Positions 45,208-54,968 of a stretch of 64,000 nt of DNA are shown in pieces. Under the pieces are notes generated by a model. The model saw nothing but the letters and a program-made list of their open reading frames with translations. It was not told the DNA's origin and did no database searches. Numbering within the stretch: the stretch's first letter is position 1; each line of letters opens with the position of its first letter. Origin of the DNA: Pseudomonadota bacterium (GTDB lineage: Bacteria > Pseudomonadota > Alphaproteobacteria > Rhizobiales > Hyphomicrobiaceae); NCBI GenBank assembly GCA_023412805.1, contig JAEZRM010000048.1:35099-99098 (forward strand), given 5' to 3'. The position numbers and the translations under genes were made by a program.

Positions 45208-46584
45208 ATGAAAGTACTTGTCTGCGGCGCCGGCCAGGTCGGCTACGGCATTGCCGAGCAGCTCTCTGCCGAGGGCAACGACGTCACCATGATCGACGTC
45301 CGCCCCGACCTCGTCCAGAAGGTCAACGACACGCTGGAAGCACGCGCCTACGTCGGCAATGGCGCGCATCCGGATGTGCTCGAACGGGCAGGCGCACGCG
45401 ATTGCGACATGATCATCGCGGTCACGCTCCACGATGAGATCAACATGGTCGCGGCCCAAGTCGCCGGTACGCTCTTCGACGTGCCGACGAAGATCGCGCG
45501 CGTGCGCTCGCAAACCTACCTCAGCAAGGAATGGGCGAACCTTTTCAGCCGCGGCGGCATGGGCATCGACGTGATCATCTCGCCCGAGCGCGAGGTGGGC
45601 GAGATGGTCCTGCGGCGGCTCTCGCTGCCGGGCGCCTTCGATACGGTGAGCTTCGTCGAGGGTGCCGTGACATCCATTGGCCTCACGTGCGACAGCGACT
45701 GCCCGGTTCTCGACACGCCCCTGCGCCAGCTTTCCGAGCTCTTCCCCGATCTTCCCGCCATCGTGGTCGCCATACAGCGGAAGGGCGAGATCATCATCCC
45801 GCACAGCGATGACCACATCGTCGAGGGCGACGATATCTATGTCGTGACGCCTTCCAATCAAGTTGCACGCACGCTCAGTATCTTCGGGCAGACCGAGGCG
45901 CCGACGCGCCGCGTGGTGATCGCGGGAGGCGGCAATGTCGGCCTCTATGTCGCGCGCGAACTCGAGCGCCGCCACTCGGGCGTTCGAGTCAAGATGATAG
46001 AGGCCAGCCGCGCGCGCGCCATCGAGATCGCCGATCACCTCGAGCGCACGGTCGTCCTGCACGGCAATGCATTGACCGAGGCGATTCTGCGCGAGGCGGA
46101 GATCACCAGTGCCGACACGATCGTGGCGCTCACAAACGATGATCAGGTAAATATTCTCGCGTGCGCGCTCGCCAAGCAGCTTGGCGCGGCGCGCAGCCTT
46201 TGTCTCGTCAACAGCTCCGGCTATGCGAGCGTGATCCGCTCGTTCGATATCGATTCCGAGATCAATCCACGTGTCGTCACAGTCAGCCGCATCCTTCAGC
46301 ACGTGCGCCGCGGGCGCATTCTCTCCGTGCACAGTGTCGCCAACGGCGACGGCGAGCTCATGGAGGCGGAGGCGCTGGAAACAGCTCCCATCATCGGCAA
46401 GGCCCTCAAGGATCTGCCCCAGCTCGAAGGCGTGCGCGTCGGCGCCATCGTCAGGGGCGGCAAGGTCATCATCCCCGACGGAGATACGCAGATCCAGATC
46501 AAGGACCATGTGGTGCTCTTCGCGACAGCCGACAGCGTGCGCGACGTCGAGCAGCTTTTCCGTGTTTCCATCGAGTTTTTCTGA
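45208..46584 (+). CDS. trkA: Trk potassium transporter NAD-binding subunit TrkA
   Basis: The 458-residue protein has two tandem RCK halves, each a Rossmann NAD-binding domain (KVLVCGAGQVGYGIAEQL; RVVIAGGGNVGLYVARELE) followed by a TrkA-C domain. It sits on the cytoplasmic face of TrkH/TrkG and gates K+ uptake. TGGAGGCG precedes ATG 45208. No trkH gene is in the window, but in alphaproteobacteria trkA often stands apart or near ntrX; here it is followed by a D-amino-acid transaminase gene. Confidence 0.94.
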   Translation: MKVLVCGAGQVGYGIAEQLSAEGNDVTMIDVRPDLVQKVNDTLEARAYVGNGAHPDVLERAGARDCDMIIAVTLHDEINMVAAQVAGTLFDVPTKIARVRSQTYLSKEWANLFSRGGMGIDVIISPEREVGEMVLRRLSLPGAFDTVSFVEGAVTSIGLTCDSDCPVLDTPLRQLSELFPDLPAIVVAIQRKGEIIIPHSDDHIVEGDDIYVVTPSNQVARTLSIFGQTEAPTRRVVIAGGGNVGLYVARELERRHSGVRVKMIEASRARAIEIADHLERTVVLHGNALTEAILREAEITSADTIVALTNDDQVNILACALAKQLGAARSLCLVNSSGYASVIRSFDIDSEINPRVVTVSRILQHVRRGRILSVHSVANGDGELMEAEALETAPIIGKALKDLPQLEGVRVGAIVRGGKVIIPDGDTQIQIKDHVVLFATADSVRDVEQLFRVSIEFF

Positions 46585-46622
46585 GCGCAGAAGCGCTTCC
46601 CATCAAAGCATCCGGAGGTCTG

Positions 46623-47486
46623 ATGACCCGAACCGTCTACGTCAACGGCCGCTACCTGCCCTATGCCGAAGCGGCGATCCATCCGGAAGACCGCGGCAAC
46701 CTGTTCGCCGATGCCGTGTATGAAGGCATCGAGGTGCGCGACGGCCGCATCATTGACGAAACACGACATATGTCGCGTCTCGAGCGATCGCTCGGCAAGC
46801 TCAAGATCCCGAAGCCAATGAGCCTTGCCGCATGGTCGCGGGTGCTGCGCGAAACCGTTCGGCGCAACCGCGTGCAAAATGGTGTCATCTATCTTCAGGT
46901 TTCGCGGGGCACCGCAAAGCGCGAGTTTTACTTTCCCTCGTCGGATACGCTGCCGACCGTCATTTGCCTGGCGCGATCGCAATCGCGCAGCAAAGCTGAC
47001 GCCCTGGCCGAAAAGGGCATCGCCGTCATCAGCCGACCCGACATCCGCTGGGCCAATCGCGACATAAAGACGGTTATGCTGCTGCCGGCTTCCATGGCCA
47101 AGCAAGCCGCGCGCGACACTGGGGCCAATGACGCTTGGTTTGTCGATGCCAATGGCTTCGTAACTGAAGGCGCTTCAGCCAATGCGTGGATTGTCGATCG
47201 TGAAGGTCGCCTGATCACGCGCGAACTAGGCTCGGACTTGCTGCCCGGCATCACCCGCCATACGCTCATCGATCTTCTGCGGCGGGAAGGCATCGAGTTT
47301 ATCGAGCGCCCATTTACCCTCGAAGAGGCGCTGGAGGCCCGCGAGGCGTTCATCACCTCCGCAACATCGATCGTCATGCCAGTCGTCTCCATCGATGGCA
47401 AATCCATCGGGAATGGGGCACCCGGCATGCTCACGCAGAGGCTTAGGGCTCAGTATCATGAAATCGCGGAGCAAGCGCCTGCCTGA
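46623..47486 (+). CDS. dat: D-amino-acid transaminase (class IV)
   Basis: The 287-residue PLP enzyme transfers an amino group between D-amino acids and 2-oxo acids. The PLP Lys149 is in RDIKTVMLLP and Glu182 in VTEGASAN, and the N-terminal FADAVYEGIEVRDG is typical. Class IV also contains branched-chain transaminase and ADC lyase; the YVNGRYLPYAEA start and size favour Dat. It starts 38 bp after trkA on the same strand, an arrangement seen in rhizobia. Confidence 0.88.
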   Translation: MTRTVYVNGRYLPYAEAAIHPEDRGNLFADAVYEGIEVRDGRIIDETRHMSRLERSLGKLKIPKPMSLAAWSRVLRETVRRNRVQNGVIYLQVSRGTAKREFYFPSSDTLPTVICLARSQSRSKADALAEKGIAVISRPDIRWANRDIKTVMLLPASMAKQAARDTGANDAWFVDANGFVTEGASANAWIVDREGRLITRELGSDLLPGITRHTLIDLLRREGIEFIERPFTLEEALEAREAFITSATSIVMPVVSIDGKSIGNGAPGMLTQRLRAQYHEIAEQAPA

Positions 47487-47601
47487 CGCCTCTGGTGCGC
47501 CGCGACATACCCTTCCATGACGTTGACCGCCGCGGCATGAAGGCGTTTCATGTCCGCCCACGAAGCTTCTCTCTCATTCACGCCAACACTCGAGGACCTC
47601 C

Positions 47602-48768
47602 ATGCCCGTCATCAATCGCGTCTCGGCACTCAAGGAAGAGATCACCGAATGGCGCCGTGACATCCATGCGCACCCGGAGATCCTCTACGAGGTCCATCGC
47701 ACCGCTGCCCTGGTTAAGGACAAGCTCACCGAGTTCGGCTGCGACGAGGTGGTGCCGGGCATTGGCCGCACGGGCGTCGTCGGGGTCATTCGCGGGAAAA
47801 CGAACAAATCCGGTCGCGTGATCGGGATGCGCGCGGATATGGACGCGCTCCCCATGCAGGAGCTGACCGGACTGCCTTATGCCTCGAAGATCCCGGGCGC
47901 CATGCACGCCTGCGGACATGACGGGCACACGGCCATGCTGCTCGGCGCCGCCAAGTATCTTGCGGAAACGCGCAACTTCGACGGCACGGCGGTCGTGATC
48001 TTTCAGCCTGCCGAAGAAGGCGGCGCCGGCGGCAAGGCCATGGTCGACGACGGCATGATGGATCGCTTCGGCGTGACCGAGGTGTACGGGATGCATACGG
48101 CGCCCGGTCTCCCCGTCGGCCACTTCGCCACACGGCCCGGCCCGTTGCTCGCGGCCTCCGACCGTATCGACATTTCCATCGAGGGCGTTGGCACGCACGC
48201 CGCCAAGCCGCATCTCGGGATCGATCCCGTTGCCATCGGCTGCCAGCTTCACGCTGCACTGCAGACGATCGTCTCGCGCAACGTCGATCCAGTGAATTCC
48301 GCGGTCGTGTCGGTGACCATGTTCCATGCGGGCGACGCGATGAACGTCATTCCGCAGACGGCAAAGCTCGCCGGCACTGTGCGTACGCTCAAGGAGGAGG
48401 TGCGCCAGATGGTCAAGCGGCGCATCACCGAGATTTGCGAAGGCATCGCCAAGACCTACAACGCCAAGATCGAGCTCGATTACTGGGACGGCTATCCGGT
48501 GTGCGTCAATCACGAGGCGCAGACACGCTTTGCGGCCGGGGTTGCGCGCGAGATTTCCGGCGATGCAGCCGTCAACGATGCGGCACCGCCGGTCCTCGGC
48601 GGCGAGGACTTCGCCTACATGCTCGAAGCGCGGCCCGGCGCTTTCGTCTTCATCGGCAATGGCAATACGGCAGGCGTGCATCACCCCGCCTACGACTTTA
48701 ACGACGAAGCGATCCCCGCCGGCGTCTCGTACTGGGCCCGCCTCGTCGAGACCTCCTTGCCGGCCTGA
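47602..48768 (+). CDS. M20 family amidohydrolase (hippurate hydrolase/aminoacylase-like)
   Basis: The 388-residue metalloenzyme hydrolyses an N-acyl amino acid or related amide. The metal-binding residues are in ADMDALPM, HACGHDGHT (Cys104, His106), FQPAEEGG (Glu138-Glu139) and the late His in GGEDFAYML and neighbouring segments. It resembles HipO/N-acyl-L-amino-acid amidohydrolases; the substrate is unknown. ATG 47602 follows GAGGACC. A hairpin about 60 bp downstream may end the transcript. Confidence 0.88.
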   Translation: MPVINRVSALKEEITEWRRDIHAHPEILYEVHRTAALVKDKLTEFGCDEVVPGIGRTGVVGVIRGKTNKSGRVIGMRADMDALPMQELTGLPYASKIPGAMHACGHDGHTAMLLGAAKYLAETRNFDGTAVVIFQPAEEGGAGGKAMVDDGMMDRFGVTEVYGMHTAPGLPVGHFATRPGPLLAASDRIDISIEGVGTHAAKPHLGIDPVAIGCQLHAALQTIVSRNVDPVNSAVVSVTMFHAGDAMNVIPQTAKLAGTVRTLKEEVRQMVKRRITEICEGIAKTYNAKIELDYWDGYPVCVNHEAQTRFAAGVAREISGDAAVNDAAPPVLGGEDFAYMLEARPGAFVFIGNGNTAGVHHPAYDFNDEAIPAGVSYWARLVETSLPA

Positions 48769-48831
48769 CAGAAGCGCCGGTAACCACCGCCTCGCCGCAG
48801 GCATCACCGCTCAGATTTAGCTCGTTCATCA

Positions 48832-48858
48832 AGCCGGTCGCCCCCAAGGCGGCCGGCT
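48832..48858 (+). terminator. Hairpin downstream of the amidohydrolase gene
   Basis: An 11-bp stem (AGCCGGTCGCC with GGCGGCCGGCT, one G-T pair) and a CCCAA loop are followed by AAATTCTT, a poor T run. Probable terminator. Confidence 0.5.
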
Positions 48859-49333
48859 AAATTCTTGCGCGCGCCATCGCCAGCCGCGCCACCCTTCTGG
48901 ATCGCTGCACCCACGCGCGCCGGACGCGCGCGCGACGCACACACTGTTGCAGGAAATCCACCTAAGGTTGCTGAAAACTTCTATGCACACGCAATGCGTT
49001 TGCTCAGAGCGTGCATCTCCACTATCACACAACCATTGGTTGCGGCGACAGTGAGTCCTCCAGTCGAGGCCTCATTGGTGATCGGCCGAGACGCGGTTGC
49101 AACCCGCGTCGAGGCAGGTCGCAAGCGCAGGAAGCAAGCCCGGTGCTCATCTGGTCCTGCCGCGGACCGCGTGTGAAGACGAGTTCCGCGTTTGTTTTCA
49201 ACGTGTTCCCTCGTGACGGCGCGTGCTTGAGGCGCGCGCGTGCGGCCTCGAAGGAACGCGAACGATAACCAGCCACCGGGCTGCGCACTCTGCTTCCGCG
49301 CTGGAAGCATCGGAAAAAATGGAGATCAGACAA
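48859..49333 (+). other. Long upstream region of the porin gene
   Basis: These 475 bp separate the amidohydrolase hairpin from the porin start. The most AT-rich part is near 48950-49030 and could hold the promoter, leaving a 5' leader of about 300 bp. I see no convincing gene; the several frames here look like chance. Confidence 0.4.
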
Positions 49334-50797
49334 ATGAATGGGGGATCGATGACGACACTCAGTCGCGTTTCGATGGCCGCCGCTGCTGCGCTGCTAGTGG
49401 GTTTGAGCCCAGCGGCGGCCGCGGACCTTGGTGGTGGATGCTGTGCGGATCTCGAAGAGCGGGTCGCCGAACTCGAGGCCACGACCGCCCGCAAGGGTAC
49501 GCGCAAGGTCAGCCTGACTATCTCTGGCCAAATTTCTCAGCAGCTCATGCACTGGGATGACGGCCACCAGAGCGATACGTACTTCTCGGGTCCAGGTACC
49601 TCGAACTCGCGTTGGCGCATGTCGGGCAGTGCCCGGATCTCGCCTGAGGTCACCGCTGGCTTCCTCTATGAGTTCGAGGCTTTCGCCAGTTCGTCGGCGT
49701 CGCAGAATCAGACGCTCGGCAGCGCACCGCCGAGCAATACCATCGGCAGCGGCACGGGACCGGACGCCGGTGCAACATCGGCAAACCTGCGCGAGGCCAT
49801 GGCTTGGCTCGAGCATGGCCGCCTCGGCCGCGTGTCTCTTGGCCACGGCCTGACGGCTGCGGGCAATGTCATCACGGTCGACCTGGCCGGCAAGGGCATG
49901 GCCGCATCCAACGATGTCCGCCTGCACTCGAGCGGCATGCGTCTGTTCAGCCGCGACCTCCACAATATCACCGGCAACGGGTATCTCGCGTCGGGCACGT
50001 GGGGCGGCTTCTTCCAGGGTTCGTCCGGTGACTGGCTGAATGAGCGTATCGAGCACATCCAGTACCGCACCCCGACAATCGCGGGCTTCACGCTCGGTGC
50101 TTCATGGGGCGAGGACGACTACTGGGATGCCGCGCTCCGCTACGCCGGAGAGTTCAACGGCATCCGCGTGGCGGGCGCTCTAGGCTACAGCGTTCGCTCG
50201 GGTTACGAGGGCACGCCGGGTGATCTCTTCTGCTCGTCCGAGTGCAGCAAGAAGCTCGAGCAGCTCGCCGGCTCGCTCTCTATCCGCCACATGCCGACCG
50301 GCCTCTTCTTCACGGGTGCTGCCGGTAAGCGTGAGATGAAGAACCAGGACGGTGATGCTGGCGGGCTCGATATCGACCTCGGCCCCGGTCCGGATAGTGC
50401 CTTTAACCAGGGCGCCAACCGGACGAGCTACAGTTCGAGCTTCTTCTACCTCTCGGGCGGCGTCGCCAGGAACTTCTTCGGGCTCGGCGACACGGTCCTC
50501 TACGGTGAGTACAGCCAGTGGAAGGGCAACGGCCAGGATACGAACTTCACCGCCGACCTTCCGCCAACCGGACCCTTTGAAAACGTCGGCATCGGGGCCT
50601 ACGGCGGCAGCGGCAGTAAGCTGACGCACTGGGGTGTCGGCATCGTCCAGCACGTGGATGCGGCTGCGATGGAGTTCTGGCTGGCCTACAAGAACTACTC
50701 GCTTCGCGGCTTCGAGTTCGACTCGATCTCGCAGGGCAGAATCGGCAATTTCGAGGATCTCCACCTCATCACCGCCGGCACGCGCATCCGCTTCTAA
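49334..50797 (+). CDS. Outer-membrane porin
   Basis: The 487-residue protein has a signal peptide ending in SPAAAA-DLGGG. Next comes a short coiled coil, CCADLEERVAELEATTARKG, typical of alphaproteobacterial trimeric porins, then KVSLTISGQISQQL, the first beta strand. The rest alternates like a 16-strand barrel and ends HLITAGTRIRF with the terminal Phe needed for outer-membrane insertion. ATG 49334 has GGAGAT upstream; ATG 49349 behind GGGGGA is an alternative. It forms channels for small solutes. A perfect palindromic terminator follows. Confidence 0.88.
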   Translation: MNGGSMTTLSRVSMAAAAALLVGLSPAAAADLGGGCCADLEERVAELEATTARKGTRKVSLTISGQISQQLMHWDDGHQSDTYFSGPGTSNSRWRMSGSARISPEVTAGFLYEFEAFASSSASQNQTLGSAPPSNTIGSGTGPDAGATSANLREAMAWLEHGRLGRVSLGHGLTAAGNVITVDLAGKGMAASNDVRLHSSGMRLFSRDLHNITGNGYLASGTWGGFFQGSSGDWLNERIEHIQYRTPTIAGFTLGASWGEDDYWDAALRYAGEFNGIRVAGALGYSVRSGYEGTPGDLFCSSECSKKLEQLAGSLSIRHMPTGLFFTGAAGKREMKNQDGDAGGLDIDLGPGPDSAFNQGANRTSYSSSFFYLSGGVARNFFGLGDTVLYGEYSQWKGNGQDTNFTADLPPTGPFENVGIGAYGGSGSKLTHWGVGIVQHVDAAAMEFWLAYKNYSLRGFEFDSISQGRIGNFEDLHLITAGTRIRF

Positions 50798-50821
50798 GCA
50801 GCGCTGCATACCTGACAAAAA

Positions 50822-50853
50822 ATGAAAGGGCCGCCCGCGGGCGGCCCTTTCAT
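50822..50853. terminator. Perfect 32-bp palindromic bidirectional terminator
   Basis: Bases 50822-50853 read identically on both strands: ATGAAAGGGCCGCCCG and its exact complement. It lies between the convergent porin and DUF2065 genes, with TTT after each GC stem, so it can terminate both. Confidence 0.85.
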
Positions 50854-50860
50854 CTTGTCC

Positions 50861-51046
50861 TCAGCCCCGCACCAGCCAGACGATCGCGACGCCTATGGCG
50901 ATTGCCACTACGCCGGATATGCGCACTGCTGGCTCAGGCGTTTCGGCCATCGCTTGCAGCAGCCGCGCCCCCATGCCGGGGAATGCGGCCCACAGCAGGC
51001 CCTCGATAACGAGAACCAGACCGAGGGCCGCAACGAAATCGCTCAT
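50861..51046 (-). CDS. DUF2065 family small membrane protein
   Basis: The 61-residue protein has two hydrophobic segments (ALGLVLVIEGLLWAAFPGM and VVAIAIGVAIVWLV). DUF2065 proteins are regularly encoded just after hflC and may belong to the HflKC/FtsH membrane quality-control complex; no activity is known. Its ATG overlaps the end of hflC by 4 bp. Confidence 0.9.
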   Translation of the reverse strand: MSDFVAALGLVLVIEGLLWAAFPGMGARLLQAMAETPEPAVRISGVVAIAIGVAIVWLVRG

Positions 51047-51939
51047 TGCTGTCCGGTAGCCGCGGCGGGAGCACCAGCACCTGCCGGGTTGTTGAAGTAG
51101 CGGAAGAACTCACTTTCGGGCGACAACAGCATCCGCGTTTCACCGGACTTGATACCGGCCTCGTAGGCCTGCATGGAACGATAAAAGGAGAAGAACGCCG
51201 CATCGCGGTTGAAGGCCTCGGCGAAGACACGGTTGCGCTCGGCATCGCCCTCACCTCGCATCTCATCCGACCGCCGCCGTGCTTCAGCGCGGATGGTAAT
51301 CGCGTCACGATCCGCGTCGGCCTGAATCTTATTGGCGGCGGCTCGGCCCTCGGCGCGAAGCTCCTCGGCCTCCTTGAAGCGGTCGGCCTTCATGCGATCG
51401 TAGACGCTTTGGAGGTTCTTCTCAGGTAGATCGGCGCGCTTGATGCGCACGTCGACGACCTCAAGGCCGAAGCCCTGACCCTGCTTGTTCACCTCGGCGG
51501 CGATCTGCTTCATCAGGTCGTCGCGACGATCACGCACAATGTCGGTGAATGTTGCACTGCCGAGTACGCGACGCAGCGTCGACTGAATGATCGGCCCGAA
51601 TCGCAGCGGCACCTGATCCTCGCTCGTCACCGCCTGATAGAACCTAAGTGGATCGTGAATCCGATATCGCGCGAACGCATCGACGAGAAGCAGCTTCTGG
51701 TCCGCCGCAGGGACTTCCTGAGGCGTCATCTCCAAATCGAGGATGCGCTTGTCGAAGTACTGCACCGTCTCGACGACCGGAATCTTCCAGTGCAAACCGG
51801 CTTGGTTGATGATGCGCTTGGGCGCACCGAATTCCAGCACGAGCGCCTGCTCGTTCTGATGGACGATAAACAGCGAGAAGTAGGCGAGCAGCGCCGCGCC
51901 GCCGAGTACCGCGATTATGAAGGAGAAAATGGCACGCAT
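51043..51939 (-). CDS. hflC: FtsH protease modulator HflC
   Basis: The 298-residue SPFH/prohibitin protein has an N-terminal membrane anchor (SFIIAVLGGAALLAYFSLF), then FIVHQNEQALVLEFGAP and a long coiled coil with repeated AEARRRSDEMRGEGDAER. With HflK it forms the periplasmic cage around FtsH. ATG 51939 follows GGAGCGAAG; a GTG two codons earlier overlaps hflK. Confidence 0.93.
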   Translation of the reverse strand: MRAIFSFIIAVLGGAALLAYFSLFIVHQNEQALVLEFGAPKRIINQAGLHWKIPVVETVQYFDKRILDLEMTPQEVPAADQKLLLVDAFARYRIHDPLRFYQAVTSEDQVPLRFGPIIQSTLRRVLGSATFTDIVRDRRDDLMKQIAAEVNKQGQGFGLEVVDVRIKRADLPEKNLQSVYDRMKADRFKEAEELRAEGRAAANKIQADADRDAITIRAEARRRSDEMRGEGDAERNRVFAEAFNRDAAFFSFYRSMQAYEAGIKSGETRMLLSPESEFFRYFNNPAGAGAPAAATGQQ

Positions 51940-51941
51940 GG

Positions 51942-53069
51942 TCACTTCGCTCCTTGCGGCTGCGGTCTGCGTTGTAGCTGGTCAAGCGGCAGGTAAGGCA
52001 CCACCCCCGAGCCGCTCTTGCTGTCCAGAATGATCTTGTCGGCACCACCAAGCACGCGCTCCATGGTCTCCAGATAGAGGCGCTGGCGCGTGACGTCGGG
52101 AGCCTTCTGATACTCGGCCAGCACCTGCTCGAAGCGGGACGCCTGACCCCGAGCTTCCTCAACAGTCTGGTTCTTGTACGCCTCTGCCTCCGCAATGATC
52201 CGGTTGGCGGCACCGCGCGCCTCCGGGACAATCTTGCTGGCGTACGCCTGGGCCTGGTTTTTCAATGTCTCGAGATCGATCCTCGCGGCCTGAACATCTC
52301 GGAACGAATCGGCGACCGCAGAGGGCGGGAACACCCGCTGCAAGCTGATCTCATCGATCACGATGCCCGACTCGTAACGGTCGAGCGTATCCTGCATCAG
52401 CTTCTGCACCGAGGTCCGGACGCTGCCGAGTTCCGTCGTCAGGATCCGCTCGAAGTCGTTCTTGCCGATGACCTCACGCATGGCGCTCTCGGCGACGTCC
52501 TTCACTGTCGATTCTGGATTCTGGATGCGGAACAGATACTTCTCGGCATCCTGAATGCGCCAGATGACGACGAACGGCACTTCGACGACGTTCTCGTCGC
52601 CGGTCAGCATGCCGCTTTCCTCAGGTACGTTGGTCGTGCCCGTGCTGCCACGGCGGACCACGCTCGAGCGGAAGCCCACCTCAATGGTGTTCTTGCGCGT
52701 CACCTTGGGAAGGCGCACCTCCTCAACGGGATAGGGCAGACGAAAATGCAGCCCCGGCGGCTCCTGGCGGACGAACTCGCCGAAACGGAGCACAACGCCA
52801 AGCTCGTCCGGCTGAACGCGGAACGTGAATGCATAGAAGCCAGCGACCGCAATGCCGATTGCCGCGAGCAGGACGAGCAATGGCCCCGGAATGCCCGAGC
52901 CGGGCATGACTTGCTTCAAGCGGTCCTGGCTGCGCCGCAGAAGCTCCTCAAGGTCGGGCTGCTGACCGCCACCACCGCCGCCCCCGGACGGGCCTTGGCC
53001 CCAGGGGCCGCCACCGCCGCCGCCCCCCTTCCAACCGCCGCCCCCGCCACCTTGATTGCTCCACGGCAT
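51942..53069 (-). CDS. hflK: FtsH protease modulator HflK
   Basis: The 375-residue protein begins with a glycine-rich cytoplasmic tail (residues 6-36 almost all Gly), then a membrane span, an SPFH domain and a coiled coil (AYASKIVPEARGAANRI). It pairs with HflC to restrain FtsH proteolysis. ATG 53069 follows AAGGGCG. The hflK-hflC-DUF2065 order with overlaps shows one operon. Confidence 0.93.
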   Translation of the reverse strand: MPWSNQGGGGGGWKGGGGGGGPWGQGPSGGGGGGGQQPDLEELLRRSQDRLKQVMPGSGIPGPLLVLLAAIGIAVAGFYAFTFRVQPDELGVVLRFGEFVRQEPPGLHFRLPYPVEEVRLPKVTRKNTIEVGFRSSVVRRGSTGTTNVPEESGMLTGDENVVEVPFVVIWRIQDAEKYLFRIQNPESTVKDVAESAMREVIGKNDFERILTTELGSVRTSVQKLMQDTLDRYESGIVIDEISLQRVFPPSAVADSFRDVQAARIDLETLKNQAQAYASKIVPEARGAANRIIAEAEAYKNQTVEEARGQASRFEQVLAEYQKAPDVTRQRLYLETMERVLGGADKIILDSKSGSGVVPYLPLDQLQRRPQPQGAK

Positions 53070-53442
53070 TACCACGCCCTTCTTCGCTCGTTGTTGGGAG
53101 ATATGCAGATGCCGGACGAATAGGCCCTGCTCAGCCTCATCCGGCATCCTGCTGTCTATATAGGTCGCAACAGCTTATAGGCTATCCCTTGCTCATATCG
53201 CAAATTACGAGGTGGTCATATTGCCGGGACGCGGGCTCGAGCGAGGGCGGGCATAGAGCCGTGGTTGCGAGGGCGGAGCGGGCCGAGTATGAGTACGCCG
53301 CGCTTCGTGACCATCGGCCGACCGGCGGATGGGGCTGGCGCATCGAAACTCGGACGGTCCGACCGTCCGAAACTCAACTTTGGCAGTGGGGCACTGCAGG
53401 ACAACCTGCGGCTGTCGGGCGAGCGGACGCACCGGGAGAACC
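53070..53442. promoter_or_regulatory. Divergent hflK/lysC control region with tandem hairpins
   Basis: This 373-bp gap holds promoters for both operons. Near lysC, 53350-53370 is a perfect inverted repeat with 9-bp arms (TCGGACGGT-CCG-ACCGTCCGA), and 53383-53397 is a second one (GCAGTG-GGG-CACTGC). The lysC start follows 46 bp later with GGGAGAA. They may form RNA hairpins in the leader or be protein-binding sites. I do not see a lysine riboswitch core. Confidence 0.45.
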
Positions 53443-54705
53443 ATGACGACGGTCGTTATGAAGTTCGGGGGCACCTCGGTCGCCAATATCGAGCGCATCC
53501 AGAACGTCGCTCAGCACGTCAAGCGTGAGATCGACGCCGGCAATCGGGTGGCCGTTGTCGTTTCCGCCATGTCGGGAACGACGAATCAGCTCGTCGCCTG
53601 GGTCCGCGAAACCGCGCTGCTGCACGATGCGCGCGAGTACGACGCCATCGTGGCTTCGGGCGAGAACATCACGGCCGGTCTCCTGGCGATCGCCCTTCAG
53701 TCGATCGGCATCCAGGCCCGCTCGTGGCAAGGATGGCAGGTCCCCGTCCTGACCGATGCGGCCCATGGCGCGGCCCGCATCACGGATATTCCGGGCGAGA
53801 AGCTGCGCGAACGGCTCGCGTCGGGCGAGGTTGCAGTCGTCACCGGCTTCCAGGGCATCGAACCGGAGCGCAATCGGATCGCCACACTGGGTCGCGGCGG
53901 CTCCGACACGAGCGCGGTAGCCATAGCCGTCGCCTTGCAGGCAGATCTCTGCGACATCTACACGGACGTCGACGGCGTCTACACGACGGACCCGCGCGTG
54001 GAGCCCAAAGCGCGCCGCCTGTCGCGTATCTCCTACGAGGAGATGCTGGAAATGGCGTCGCTCGGCTCGAAGGTGCTCCAGACGCGCTCTGTCGAGCTCG
54101 CGATGGTCCATCGGATGCGCACACGCGTCCTTTCGAGTTTCACATCACCCGACGAGATTCCGGCCGCCCATCCGGACACCTGGCACGAGATCGGCACGAT
54201 CGTTTGCGACGAGGATGAAATCGTGGAACAGCAAGTCGTCAGCGGCATCGCATTCTCACGCGACGAAGCCAAGATCACGCTCCGCAAAATCGCCGACCGT
54301 CCTGGCGTAGCAGCCGCGATTTTCGGGCCTCTCGCCGATGCCAACATCAACGTCGACATGATCGTGCAGAACCTGTCCACGGACGGGAAAAGCACGGATA
54401 TGACCTTCACGGTACTGCAAACCGATCTCTCGCGCTCGCTCGAGGTCGTGAAAAGCGCCGCGCGGGATATCGGACATTTCGACATCGAAAGCTCGGGCGA
54501 GGTGGTCAAGGTCTCGGTGATCGGCATCGGCATGCGCAGCCATGCGGGCGTCGCCGCGCGCATGTTCAAGGCGCTCGCCGAGAAGGGGATCAACATCCAG
54601 GCGATTTCGACCTCGGAGATCAAGATCAGCGTCTTGATCGACCGCGCCTATTCCGAGCTTGCCGTGCGCACGCTCCATTCGCTCTACGGTCTCGACGCCG
54701 AATAG
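53443..54705 (+). CDS. lysC: Aspartate kinase
   Basis: The 420-residue enzyme phosphorylates aspartate, the first step to lysine, threonine and methionine. It has VMKFGGTSVANIERIQ, GRGGSDTSAVAIAVAL and tandem C-terminal ACT domains (about 265-420) for feedback inhibition. ATG 53443 is favoured; earlier in-frame codons are not conserved. It is followed, after 263 bp without an evident gene, by ptsP, as in many rhizobia. Confidence 0.95.
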   Translation: MTTVVMKFGGTSVANIERIQNVAQHVKREIDAGNRVAVVVSAMSGTTNQLVAWVRETALLHDAREYDAIVASGENITAGLLAIALQSIGIQARSWQGWQVPVLTDAAHGAARITDIPGEKLRERLASGEVAVVTGFQGIEPERNRIATLGRGGSDTSAVAIAVALQADLCDIYTDVDGVYTTDPRVEPKARRLSRISYEEMLEMASLGSKVLQTRSVELAMVHRMRTRVLSSFTSPDEIPAAHPDTWHEIGTIVCDEDEIVEQQVVSGIAFSRDEAKITLRKIADRPGVAAAIFGPLADANINVDMIVQNLSTDGKSTDMTFTVLQTDLSRSLEVVKSAARDIGHFDIESSGEVVKVSVIGIGMRSHAGVAARMFKALAEKGINIQAISTSEIKISVLIDRAYSELAVRTLHSLYGLDAE

Positions 54706-54968
54706 GCGGCGAGGGGACCAGACCAACGAGCGGTGGCCACGGCGTGACTGCCGCCGGTCCACAATTCGAGAAGGCAGCACAAGCCCTTGCCTGGGTCGTC
54801 CTGCCTGATCTTCAGGATCGCAGGTTCGGGACGAACGTCGCATATTCTCGGTGCGCGAGACGTCGTCACAATAAGCAATAGGCTCGACAGAGCCTGATCG
54901 GGTAGGAATGTCGCTTGAGGCGGTCCGCCAGGACCGCGCACGACGTGGCGTGGGAATGCAGGGCCGAG

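Noticed and set aside
53070..53442. Lysine riboswitch upstream of lysC
   Set aside because: Only simple inverted repeats are present; the conserved multi-helix core is not visible.
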